Origin: Nocardioides sp. URHA0032
GTDB taxonomy: Bacteria > Actinomycetota > Actinomycetes > Propionibacteriales > Nocardioidaceae
DNA: 64,000 nt
Reading direction: 5' to 3'
NCBI RefSeq assembly: GCF_000620645.1
Contig: NZ_KK211160.1
Coordinates: 310,001 to 374,000 of the forward strand
The position numbers and the translations under genes were made by a program. Below the pieces are notes generated by a model. That model saw only the letters and a program-made list of their open reading frames with translations, did not search any database and was not told the origin of the DNA. Shown here in pieces: positions 33,948-41,502 of this stretch; position 1 is the first letter of the stretch; each line of letters opens with the position of its first letter.

Positions 33948-34535
33948 TCAGCGTTCGACGGGACCGGGGGCGAGCGAGGAGTTGTCGAGGTCGGCCTTGC
34001 GGAGGCGGAAGACCTGGAGACGCAAGCCGTAGTACTTCTCGGTCTCGCCGGTCCACTCCATGCCGATGCGTCGGGCGACGCGTTCGCCACGTGTGTTCCG
34101 CGGCCGCACCACGGCGAAGAGCTCCTCCTCCCCGTTGGTGAACGCATAGTGCGCCAGGGCGTGCCCGGCCTCGGTGCCGTACCCACGCCCCCAGGCCCAC
34201 GGTGCGAGCTGGTAGCCGAGCTCGAGGTCGTCGCCTTCGGGTGGGAGTGGAACGAGCTGGCACGATCCCGCGACGCGTCCGGTGTCGAGCTCCTGGATCG
34301 CCCACCGTCCCACAGGGCGACCCGGAGGCCCGGGTGGAGAGACGATCCAGTCGTCGAGCAACGCACGCATCTGGCGTACGTCACCGACCTCGGGAACCGC
34401 CGGAGCAAGCCACCGCGACACCTCGGGGCTCCCGTAGATCTCGAGGGCGTCGCTGGCGTCATCAACGCTCCACGCGCGCAGGCGCAGCCGCGGGGTGCGG
34501 ATGGTGGTGCCGACGATCGTCACGTCGTGAGTCAT
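33948..34535 (-). CDS. RimJ/RimL-type GNAT acetyltransferase
   Basis: 195 residues. TPRLRLRAWSVDDASDALEIYGSPEV at the start; acetyl-CoA loop LAPWAWGRGYGTEAGHALAHYAF near residue 110; FAVVRPRNTRGERVARRIGMEW follows. Paralogue of the gene at 31927. Stands alone on the minus strand; a GGAC-N6-GTCC palindrome lies 60 bases upstream. Confidence 0.87.
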   Translation of the reverse strand: MTHDVTIVGTTIRTPRLRLRAWSVDDASDALEIYGSPEVSRWLAPAVPEVGDVRQMRALLDDWIVSPPGPPGRPVGRWAIQELDTGRVAGSCQLVPLPPEGDDLELGYQLAPWAWGRGYGTEAGHALAHYAFTNGEEELFAVVRPRNTRGERVARRIGMEWTGETEKYYGLRLQVFRLRKADLDNSSLAPGPVER

Positions 34536-34594
34536 CGCTGCTCCTCGCGGTCACGAAGGCGGTGGGCCGTCGTGGACCGACGTTACGCCGGACT

Positions 34595-34608
34595 GGACGA
34601 ACTCGTCC
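34595..34608 (-). promoter_or_regulatory. GGACG-N4-CGTCC palindrome before the acetyltransferase
   Basis: GGACGAACTCGTCC has perfect arms but G/C in place of Y/R at the inner arm position, so it is a weaker member of the TetR-type site set. Confidence 0.35.
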
Positions 34609-34777
34609 AACTCGTCGGCGAAGGTGGTTGACGCGGCAGCCAAGCAGACGAAAGACCTGCGGCGCATTGGTCACCAACTGGTGCCGCGCGCGAGGAACGT
34701 CCCCGTCCGCGTTGTCCTGCAGAACGAAGCGTCCGGCCACGACTCATGGGGTCGACGCGTACGGAGGGGTGAGAGGA

Positions 34778-35116
34778 ATGATGGTCAACATCGCGGCAGT
34801 CACGTTCAGCTGCGTCGACCCGCACAAGGTCGCTGACTTCTGGGCCGAGGCGCTGGGCAGCAGCGTCGCCGCAACGGCGACCTCGGGTTCAGCAGCCGTC
34901 ATCGCCGACGTACCGCTCTTCTTCCGACGAGGGGAGGCTCCCGGAGAACGCGCGAACCGGATCCACCTCGACCTCAGCACAGACAACCTCGAGGCCGAGG
35001 CCGACCGATTGCGCGGGCTCGGCGCAACCGAGGTTCGCCGCAACCGTTGGCACTCGACGGAATCCGTCACCTTCCGCGACATCGAAGGCAACGAGTTCGA
35101 TCTGGTCGCCGAGTAG
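34778..35116 (+). CDS. VOC (glyoxalase/bleomycin-resistance) superfamily protein
   Basis: 112 residues from the ATG at 34778; a second ATG three bases on is equally possible. Two beta-alpha-beta-beta-beta halves are visible: FSCVDPHKVADFWAEALG and ANRIHLDLSTDNLEAEADRLRGLGA, ending RDIEGNEFDLVAE, the usual metal-site glutamate region. Short actinobacterial VOC proteins of this kind are generally uncharacterised; dioxygenase or binding roles are both possible. Confidence 0.82.
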   Translation: MMVNIAAVTFSCVDPHKVADFWAEALGSSVAATATSGSAAVIADVPLFFRRGEAPGERANRIHLDLSTDNLEAEADRLRGLGATEVRRNRWHSTESVTFRDIEGNEFDLVAE

Positions 35117-35218
35117 CCGAGAGGTCGCGACTTCTCACGGCGCATCGAAACACCCATTGCTCGCAGTGGCAGCCGGGGCCCGGGCCGCGGGGCCACGACC
35201 TCTATGAAGGAGGCACTC

Positions 35219-35548
35219 GTGCCCGATCTCTTCGAAGGACTCGATGTCGACGACGGCGAACCCGTTGCCGCGACGCACATGGTCGATGCCCTGACCGCTG
35301 GCACCCTGGTCTTCGACGACGGCGCGACCCAGGTCTTCACCGCTGACGGTGGGACCACCTACACCGAGCGGGGACGCCCGAGCCCGGGTGAGTGGCGCGT
35401 CCTGGCTGACGGACAGTTCGAGTCGTTCTGGCCGCCGGCCTACAGGGCGGTCTATGAGCTCACCTGGGTCGTCGAAGGTGGCGCGATCACCGGGCTGACG
35501 TTCATCGAGCGCGGTCGTGGTGACCGCTTCATGGGCCGCTATCGGTGA
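35219..35548 (+). CDS. Hypothetical protein (109 aa)
   Basis: GTG at 35219 with AAGGAGG five bases before it, better than an in-frame ATG at 35204. Beta-rich: repeated TQVFTADGGTTYTERGRPSPGEWRV-like strands, then FIERGRGDRFMGRY. It looks like a small lipocalin-like or YybH-like fold, but I cannot assign a family. Its end overlaps the converging glycosylase gene by 20 bases. Confidence 0.6.
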   Translation: MPDLFEGLDVDDGEPVAATHMVDALTAGTLVFDDGATQVFTADGGTTYTERGRPSPGEWRVLADGQFESFWPPAYRAVYELTWVVEGGAITGLTFIERGRGDRFMGRYR

Positions 35549-36179
35549 CGATCCAGCCTTCCTGGTGGCTGTGGGTAGCCCACAGCAACGCGGCCGCGAA
35601 CGACCGGTGCGGCCGCCAGCCCGCCGCCAGTGCGTCGGCCGCCCCCGGCGTCGGCAGGGACGCCATGGCCCACTGGCGTCGGATCGCGTGTCTGAGGACG
35701 GGATCGGATGCGGGGAAGACGTCGGGGCGGTGGTACCCGCGGATCAGGAACAGCTCGACCGCCCAGCGCCCGACACCGGGCAGGAGCGTCAACACCTGAC
35801 AGATCTGCTCGTCGGGGAGCTCGTCGAGCGCCTCGAGGCTCACCCGGTCGCTGTTGACCGCCTGAGCCAGTGCACCGATCGCCACCGCCTTGAATCTCGC
35901 GACGCCGGCCCGCTCCACGTCGGCGACACCGACGCCCGCGATGCTGCCGGGCGTGAGCTCACCACCGACGAGCCCGTTGAGGACGTCGTACTGCTCGGCC
36001 GCGACGCTCGGCGTCACGGCCTGGCCGACGATGAGGAAGGCCAGGGTGCGGAAGAGGTCGTGGCCACGTGGGCCGTGGTCGCCCCACTCGAAGGGGTCGG
36101 TCTCCGGGTACGACGCCGCCAACCGCGCGAGGACCGCGTCCTCTCGAGCGAGGTGCAGCCACGCACGGCGTCGTTGCAT
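35529..36179 (-). CDS. DNA-3-methyladenine glycosylase II-type (HhH-GPD)
   Basis: 216 residues from the ATG at 36179; GTG starts further upstream cannot be excluded. Core: DLFRTLAFLIVGQAVTPSVA, then helix-hairpin-helix LPGVGRWAVELFLI near residue 145 and the catalytic aspartate in FPASDPVLRHAI. Removes alkylated purines in base-excision repair, similar to AlkA but without its N-terminal domain. Third base-repair glycosylase of the accessory region. Confidence 0.85.
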   Translation of the reverse strand: MQRRRAWLHLAREDAVLARLAASYPETDPFEWGDHGPRGHDLFRTLAFLIVGQAVTPSVAAEQYDVLNGLVGGELTPGSIAGVGVADVERAGVARFKAVAIGALAQAVNSDRVSLEALDELPDEQICQVLTLLPGVGRWAVELFLIRGYHRPDVFPASDPVLRHAIRRQWAMASLPTPGAADALAAGWRPHRSFAAALLWATHSHQEGWIVTDSGP

Positions 36180-36363
36180 CGAGCGTGCGGGTCCGTCGTG
36201 CGCCTCCCGGACGGTCAGTCCGGCACCCTCGGTGTCGACGGTCCTGCGCACGGCCGGCGCTTCCGGGACTTCCGAGACCTCAGACGGGTGCGGGACGTCG
36301 TGGTCGGTCAGACCGTGCGAACAGGCGACCTCCTCGCCGGGGTGACGGGGGCTGGTCACGTGA

Positions 36364-36693
36364 TCAGAGCAGTCCCATGTCGGCCCGCGACTCGAGCAGC
36401 ACGACCTGGACCGGATCGAACGCGACGTAGCCACCGAAGTCGATGCCGACGTGGTCGATGGCCGTCGGCAGGGGCGACGGGTAGCTCCAGGCCGCGTCGG
36501 CGTGGGTGCCGGCGGGCGTGGTGACGTTCCAGTACTGCGCAGCACCCTTCCAGGGACACGTGTACGGCGTCGCGCTGTCGTCGACGAGATCCCACCTGAC
36601 CGCTGTCGGTGGGAAGTAGAGGTTCCCCTCGATCCGGACCAACTGCTCTTCGTCGGCCTCGGCCACGACGGTGTCACCGATCCATGCCTGCAC
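36364..36693 (-). CDS. DUF427 domain protein
   Basis: 109 residues. Family features: N-terminal strand VVAEADEEQLVRIEGNLYFP, then CPWKGAAQYWNV near residue 47 and AAWSYPSPLP, ending FDPVQVVLLE. DUF427 forms a small beta-barrel with unknown function, common in soil actinobacteria. Encoded between the glycosylase and the molybdenum enzyme, on the minus strand. Confidence 0.88.
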   Translation of the reverse strand: MQAWIGDTVVAEADEEQLVRIEGNLYFPPTAVRWDLVDDSATPYTCPWKGAAQYWNVTTPAGTHADAAWSYPSPLPTAIDHVGIDFGGYVAFDPVQVVLLESRADMGLL

Positions 36694-36774
36694 GCGAACC
36701 TCCTGGTCTCGGGCGCCGGCCAGGTCAGTGACGCCGTCATGGGTTGGTTCCGTTCGTGACCGCTCACGGGCGCC

Positions 36775-36843
36775 GTCTTACGCCTGGGCGACCTCGCGAG
36801 CGGCGCGCGGTCGTCGATCCCGGACGGTGCCGAGAGGTAAGAC
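36775..36843. repeat. GTCTTAC/GTAAGAC inverted-repeat segment, second copy
   Basis: GTCTTAC at 36775-36781 and GTAAGAC at 36837-36843, upstream of the molybdenum oxidoreductase. The same pair, in the context GTCTTACGC...AGGTAAGACC, occurs at 27248-27339. Function unknown. Confidence 0.4.
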
Positions 36844-36908
36844 CTGGGCCTCGGCGACCTACTCACCTCCTGACACAACCAGCCGCACGAAGAGGGAGGG
36901 GTCGACCC

Positions 36909-37514
36909 ATGACGGTGGTCAGTAGAGGCTTCGGAGGTCGTCGGGAGGTGGATCCCAGGGTCCCGCCCGGTCAGTACCGAACTGACGACTTCCCCGTTCT
37001 CACTGCCGGCCCGACGCCACTGATCAGCACCGGTGACTGGGCGCTGGACGTCACGTCCCTGGACGGCACGAGTCAGTCACTGTCATGGCCGGATCTGATG
37101 GCGCTTCCCGTCGAGGAGTTCACCGTCGACCTCCACTGCGTCACCAAGTGGAGCAAGCTCGGCACCCGGTGGCGGGGGGTGCCGATCGCCCATGTCCTGG
37201 AGGCGGTGGGCGCCGACCTGGAGGGCGTCGAGCACGTGATGGCTCACTCCCATGGCGGCTACACGACCAACCTCCCACTCCAGGACCTGTTGGGCGGGCA
37301 GGCATGGATCGCCTTCGAGTTCGATGGCGAACCGCTCGCCGCCGCGCACGGTGGTCCGGCGCGGCTGCTCGTACCGCACCTGTACCTGTGGAAGTCGGCG
37401 AAGTGGGTCAACCGCCTCGAGCTGCGTCAGGAGGACCAGCTCGGCTTCTGGGAGAACTTCGGCTACCACGCCTACGGGGACCCCTGGCGCGAGCAGCGAT
37501 ACGTGGGCGACTGA
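36909..37514 (+). CDS. Molybdopterin-dependent oxidoreductase, YedY/sulfite-oxidase type
   Basis: 201 residues from the ATG at 36909. Carries the molybdopterin fold: VDLHCVTKWSKLGTRWRGVPI near residue 73 holds the molybdenum-ligand cysteine, followed by GYTTNLPLQDLL and the C-terminal LVPHLYLWKSAKWV. No twin-arginine signal is seen, so it is probably cytosolic, unlike MsrP (YedY), which is periplasmic. The stop overlaps the next start by one base. The flavin reductase that follows would supply electrons. Substrate unknown; an S- or N-oxide is plausible. Confidence 0.86.
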   Translation: MTVVSRGFGGRREVDPRVPPGQYRTDDFPVLTAGPTPLISTGDWALDVTSLDGTSQSLSWPDLMALPVEEFTVDLHCVTKWSKLGTRWRGVPIAHVLEAVGADLEGVEHVMAHSHGGYTTNLPLQDLLGGQAWIAFEFDGEPLAAAHGGPARLLVPHLYLWKSAKWVNRLELRQEDQLGFWENFGYHAYGDPWREQRYVGD

Positions 37515-38422
37515 TGCAGCACGCAGGTCGAGATCTCGGTCGGGAGGCCGAAGGGTCCGGCGGCTCGACGCCTCCGGTGCAACCGACGGCGCGTGCCGGC
37601 GATGACGGCACCGAAGCTGCTCCCGAGGCTCGGGAGCCAGGTCCCCTCAGGTGGCTGACCGGCGAGCTGCGGGGCAGCTGGATGGAGACCCGGTCGGCGA
37701 AGACGCTGCTCTTCTCCGTTCCCGACTGGGACGGCCATGACCCGGGCCAGCACGTGGACCTGAAGCTGACGTCGGCGGACGGCTACAGCGCGCAGCGCAG
37801 CTACTCGCTGGCGTCGGCATCGTCGCCCGGGTGGGTCGAGCTGACCGTGCAGACGGTCCAGAACGGCGAGGTGTCGCCGTACCTCGTCGAGACCATGCAG
37901 ACCGGTGACGAGCTCCAGCTGCGCGGTCCGATCGGCGGGTGGTTCCGCTGGCACGCCGATCTGTCCGGGCCCGTGCTGCTGATCGGCGGGGGTTCCGGGA
38001 TCGTGCCGCTGATGGCGATGCTGCGTCGACGAGTCGAGTCCGGTGTCACGACACCGTTCCACCTCGTCTACGTCACCCGCACCCCCGACCACGTCATCTA
38101 CTCCAACGAGCTCGCCACGATGGCGCAGCTCCATCCCGGCATCGTCATCGACCGGCTGTACACCCGTGCCGGCCTGGTCGACGACGTCCGCGCCCCGGGA
38201 CGGCTCACTCTTGCTGACCTCCCCGGCTCCGTGGACGCGAGCGACGCCGTCGACGCTGTGGCCGGTACCGGCTCGAACGGCACCCACCCCGGCGCCAGTC
38301 GGACGCGGGTCTACGTCTGCGGGCCCACCGGCTTCGTCGAGAACGCCGCACAGCTGCTGCAGGAGCGCGGTCATGCCCCGGAGATGATCAGGACCGAGCG
38401 CTTCGGACCGACAGGAGCGTGA
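37514..38422 (+). CDS. Ferredoxin-NADP reductase-type flavoprotein
   Basis: 302 residues. FAD motif RSYSLAS near residue 95, NAD(P) motif GGGSGIVPLMAMLR near residue 155, and CGPTGFVENAAQLL near the C-terminus. No 2Fe-2S domain. A polar N-terminal stretch of about 45 residues precedes the fold. Coupled to the molybdenum enzyme by a TGATG overlap, so the pair is likely an NAD(P)H-driven reductase system. Confidence 0.9.
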   Translation: MQHAGRDLGREAEGSGGSTPPVQPTARAGDDGTEAAPEAREPGPLRWLTGELRGSWMETRSAKTLLFSVPDWDGHDPGQHVDLKLTSADGYSAQRSYSLASASSPGWVELTVQTVQNGEVSPYLVETMQTGDELQLRGPIGGWFRWHADLSGPVLLIGGGSGIVPLMAMLRRRVESGVTTPFHLVYVTRTPDHVIYSNELATMAQLHPGIVIDRLYTRAGLVDDVRAPGRLTLADLPGSVDASDAVDAVAGTGSNGTHPGASRTRVYVCGPTGFVENAAQLLQERGHAPEMIRTERFGPTGA

Positions 38423-38497
38423 GGTGGAGCCGCTGTCGCGGAACGCAGTGGGACCGAGGGCGATCCCCACGCGCTCGAGCCGAGGCGATGTGGATGG

Positions 38498-38513
38498 TCC
38501 GACCTTGGTCGGA
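38498..38513 (+). promoter_or_regulatory. Palindrome before the HxxxCxxC-sigma fusion gene
   Basis: TCCGACC-TT-GGTCGGA, perfect 7-base arms, 109 bases before the start codon. A second inverted repeat ACTCACG/CGTGAGT spans 38518-38550. The rest of the 199-base gap shows nothing recognisable. Confidence 0.4.
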
Positions 38514-38621
38514 AAGAACTCACGACGACCACGACACGAAAGACGTGAGTCGATCGGCCAGGGTGCCGACCGGCATGGAGGACCGTGCGAAACACGCGAC
38601 GGTGACGGGAGGTTCCAGACT

Positions 38622-39545
38622 TTGACCAGCGTGGACAAGACGACGCGGGAGCGGCAGGCGGTGCGGTGCGACGACGTCGCCCGGTACGGCGGCTCGGCTC
38701 TCGACGGGTCGCTACCGCTCCGAGGTGCCGCCGAGATCGGCGAGCACCTGGTGAGCTGCGACGCCTGCACGAACTACATCGACCAGGTCGCGAAGACGGT
38801 TGCGCTGGTAGCGCTGCGTGGGCACGCGAACGATGGTCATGAGGGAGTCGGCGATCGGGGAGAAGACCCCGGCTCTGATGCTGAGCTGGCGCGAACACAG
38901 TCCTGTCTGATGTCGCTGGCGCGGGCGATCGACCCTTCCCACGCGGATGAACTGGTGCAGGGCGCCTGGGACCACCTGCTGACGGATCAGCCGGCAACGG
39001 CGCGGGATCGCGGTCAGCTCGTCTCCTTCCTGCTCCGCCGCGCTCGCGAGCACGTTCGAGCCGACGACGCGCGCGACCAGGCCTGGGCCGCGGATCTCGT
39101 GCGGCATCACCCCCACAACGCGGCAGACCTGGCCGAGACGGAGCATCCCGACCCGGGAAGCCACGAGGACTGGCGCGCACTCGCCGACCTCGATGTCCTC
39201 GACCCCGATGGTGACCGCGCCGAGCTGTACCTGCCGGACCTGTACGGCGACGGGCCGGACCAGGGCGAGTGGAGCGCACCACCGAGCGCGTGGCCCTCGG
39301 TGACGAACATCCTGGGCCCCGAGGCGGAGGCGGAGACGGCGGAGCTCTACTCGGTCCTGGACGCGGCACTCGACGAACTGACCGGTGCGGCCGCGGACGC
39401 CGTCTACCTTGTCGACATCGAGGGTCACTCGCTGGAGACGGCGAGCAGCCTGCTGGGGCGGAGCATCGGCGACCTCCAGCGGGACTTGCTCGAGTCGCGA
39501 GATCAGGTTCGCCGACGGATCAGCAGCTACCTCGCCGCCGGCTGA
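38622..39545 (+). CDS. Zinc-finger (HxxxCxxC) fused to sigma-factor-like regions
   Basis: 307 residues from the TTG at 38622, with GGGAGG nine bases upstream; a GTG at 38631 is less well spaced. Near residue 45 lies HLVSCDACTNY, the HxxxCxxC pattern of ZAS anti-sigma factors. Around residues 100-160 a degenerate sigma region 2 is seen (ARAIDPSHADELVQGAWDHLL, then LVSFLLRRAREHVRAD). The C-terminus looks like region 4: LDAALDELTGAAADAVYLVD then HSLETASSLLGRSIGDLQRDLL. An acidic linker lies between. It may be a self-inhibited sigma factor or a derived regulator. Monocistronic. Confidence 0.65.
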   Translation: MTSVDKTTRERQAVRCDDVARYGGSALDGSLPLRGAAEIGEHLVSCDACTNYIDQVAKTVALVALRGHANDGHEGVGDRGEDPGSDAELARTQSCLMSLARAIDPSHADELVQGAWDHLLTDQPATARDRGQLVSFLLRRAREHVRADDARDQAWAADLVRHHPHNAADLAETEHPDPGSHEDWRALADLDVLDPDGDRAELYLPDLYGDGPDQGEWSAPPSAWPSVTNILGPEAEAETAELYSVLDAALDELTGAAADAVYLVDIEGHSLETASSLLGRSIGDLQRDLLESRDQVRRRISSYLAAG

Positions 39546-39698
39546 AACGTCGACCGCCGTCGTGGCCGCTCGACGTCATTCGCGTCCCGTCGCCGCTTTC
39601 CGCACACCTCACCTTTGCTGCACCGTTCGCATGTCGCAGCGCGTCCCGCTACGACACCCGTCGGTGTCGGTACCACCGAACACGTCACAGGAGCATCC

Positions 39699-40052
39699 AT
39701 GGACCTCGACCTGGCCAAGCAGCTACTCGAAGCGGAGCGACAGAGGCTTCGTCGTCTCCTGGCCACCACCTCCGAAGCCAAGCTCGACGACAGCGCTGCC
39801 GAGCGCGCCGCGGGCGACGGCGACGTCGATGCCGCACAACCGCTCGAGCACGAAGCCATCGACAGCGCGATCGAGCAGAGCCTCCATGAACGGCTGGATG
39901 CGATCGCGCGGGCTGAGAAGAGGATCGAGGACGGGACCTACGGGAAGTCGGTGGAGAGCGGACGTGCCATTCCCGACGACCGGCTCGCGATCGACCCCGC
40001 AGCCGAGCTCACCGTCGCTGAGGCGGCCGGGCGCCACCGCCGCGACCACTGA
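39699..40052 (+). CDS. TraR/DksA-family protein without zinc cysteines
   Basis: 117 residues. N-terminal coiled coil (DLAKQLLEAERQRLRRLL) and a second helix ending LHERLDAIARAEKRIEDGTYG, the DksA hairpin. The following module reads SVESGRAIPDDRLAIDP where zinc forms have CxxCG...C..C, so every ligand cysteine is lost. DksA-like proteins enter the RNA polymerase channel; cysteine-free forms can still act with ppGpp in other bacteria. Role here is inference. Confidence 0.8.
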   Translation: MDLDLAKQLLEAERQRLRRLLATTSEAKLDDSAAERAAGDGDVDAAQPLEHEAIDSAIEQSLHERLDAIARAEKRIEDGTYGKSVESGRAIPDDRLAIDPAAELTVAEAAGRHRRDH

Positions 40053-40083
40053 CCCGCGCCGCCCCGTTCCAGCGGTGACCGGA

Positions 40084-40698
40084 CTAGCTGGACACCGCGG
40101 CCGGATCGGGGACGCCGATCAGGCGCAGGCTGTTGGCCCACAGTGCATCGAGCTGGCCGGGGTCGTTGAAGACCTTCGCGAACAGGACCAGGCCCTCGAG
40201 CTGCGCCACGATCGACCTCGCCGCGGTCGGGACGTCGTCGACGGTCAGCTCGCCGGTGTCGACGGCCGACTGCAGCTGCGCGCCGATCAGCGCGACCTGC
40301 TCCTCGAAGATCTCCTGGAGTCGTTTCTGCATCGGTGCGTTCGTCGAGCTCACTTCGATGGCGAGGTTCCCGAAGAGGCAGCCGGTCACCGAGCCCGTGC
40401 CCTGGAGAGCGGCCGACTGTCGCCGGGAGGTGGCGTCGAAGATGGCGTGCAGTCGTTCCAGCGCGGTCCCCTCCCTCTCGAGGAGGGTCGTCCACTCGTG
40501 GCGCTGCCCGGCCCAGTGCTCGTCGATCACCGCCAGCGCCAGCGCTTCCTTCGAGGGGAAGAAGTGGTAGAACGAGCCCTTCTGCACCCCGGCTCGGGCG
40601 GCGATCTCCGCCACACCCACCGAGCTATAGGCGCGCTCGCTGAACAGTTCCGTCGCGGCGGCGACCAGCCGCTCGCGGGCATCCGAGGTGCGTCCCAT
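40084..40698 (-). CDS. TetR-family repressor
   Basis: 204 residues. HTH: ERLVAAATELFSERAYSSVGVAEIAARAGVQKGSFYHFFPSKEALA. The ligand domain is of the type with GCLFGNLAIEVS near residue 105 (TetR_C_16-like). Divergent from the SDR at 40761 with palindromes between, so it should repress that gene and itself. Confidence 0.92.
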   Translation of the reverse strand: MGRTSDARERLVAAATELFSERAYSSVGVAEIAARAGVQKGSFYHFFPSKEALALAVIDEHWAGQRHEWTTLLEREGTALERLHAIFDATSRRQSAALQGTGSVTGCLFGNLAIEVSSTNAPMQKRLQEIFEEQVALIGAQLQSAVDTGELTVDDVPTAARSIVAQLEGLVLFAKVFNDPGQLDALWANSLRLIGVPDPAAVSS

Positions 40699-40707
40699 GC
40701 CTGAATT

Positions 40708-40745
40708 GTAGACCGGTCATCTACTGGAATAGTTGACCGACCGTC
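40708..40745. promoter_or_regulatory. TetR operators between tetR and SDR
   Basis: The core GACCGGTC at 40711-40718 sits in GTAGACCGGTCATCTAC (40708-40724); a related GACCGACCGTC follows at 40735-40745. The divergent promoter region is only 62 bases, so both genes are probably controlled from here. Confidence 0.65.
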
Positions 40746-40760
40746 TCTGTTCAGGTCGGC

Positions 40761-41471
40761 ATGAACACTCACAAGGTCGCCGTGATCACCGGCGCTTCTC
40801 AAGGAATCGGAGCCGCGCTCACCGCGGCCTATCAGGACCTCGGCTACGCCGTGGTCGCGAACTCCCGCTCCATCCCCGACGCCTCGACCGACACGCTCGA
40901 GACCGTTGCGGGTGACATCGGGGATCCCGCCGTCGCCCGTCGCATCGTCGACGTCGCCGTCGAGCGCTTCGGCAGGGTCGACACGTTGATCAACAATGCC
41001 GGCATCTTCGTCGCCAAGCCGTTCACCGAGTACACGCCGGAGGACTACGACGCCGTCAAGCGGACCAACGTCGACGGCTTCTTCCACATCTCGCAGGCCG
41101 TCATCGAGCAGCTGCTGAAGCAGGACCAGGGCGGGCACGTCGTCAGCGTGACCACCACGCTGCTGGAGAACGCGTCCTCGTCGGTGCCCTCGGCCCTGGC
41201 CTCGCTGAGCAAGGGCGGAATCGCTGCCGCGACGAAGTCACTGGCCATCGAGTACGCCGGACGTGGCATCCGCGTGAACGCCGTGTCTCCCGGCATCATC
41301 AGGACCCCGATGCACGCGCCCGAGACCCACGAGTTCCTCGCCGCCCTCCAGCCCGTCGGGTCGCTGGGTGAGGTCGCCGACGTCGTGCGCGGCGTCATCT
41401 ACCTCGAGCAGTCGCCGTTCGTCACCGGCGAGTTCCTGCACGTCGACGGTGGCCAGAGCGCTGGCCACTGA
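40761..41471 (+). CDS. SDR-family protein lacking the catalytic tyrosine (paralogue)
   Basis: 236 residues, about 70% identical by eye to the product of 18331-19041. NAD(P) loop ITGASQGIG, NNAG near residue 85. The catalytic YxxxK reads ASLSK: alanine at the tyrosine position, lysine kept. Target of the divergent TetR. The next gene encodes a SnoaL-fold protein 31 bases downstream and is likely co-transcribed. Confidence 0.88.
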   Translation: MNTHKVAVITGASQGIGAALTAAYQDLGYAVVANSRSIPDASTDTLETVAGDIGDPAVARRIVDVAVERFGRVDTLINNAGIFVAKPFTEYTPEDYDAVKRTNVDGFFHISQAVIEQLLKQDQGGHVVSVTTTLLENASSSVPSALASLSKGGIAAATKSLAIEYAGRGIRVNAVSPGIIRTPMHAPETHEFLAALQPVGSLGEVADVVRGVIYLEQSPFVTGEFLHVDGGQSAGH

Positions 41472-41502
41472 GCCACCGCCTCGTCAACGAAAGGAGACGG
41501 AC

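Noticed and set aside
35117..35145. Near-palindrome GAGAGGTCGCGACTTCTC after the VOC gene
   Set aside because: One mismatched pair, no clear link to a promoter, and no second copy seen.
38424..38621. Earlier start of the HxxxCxxC-sigma gene
   Set aside because: The added residues are not protein-like, and the TTG at 38622 has a good ribosome site.
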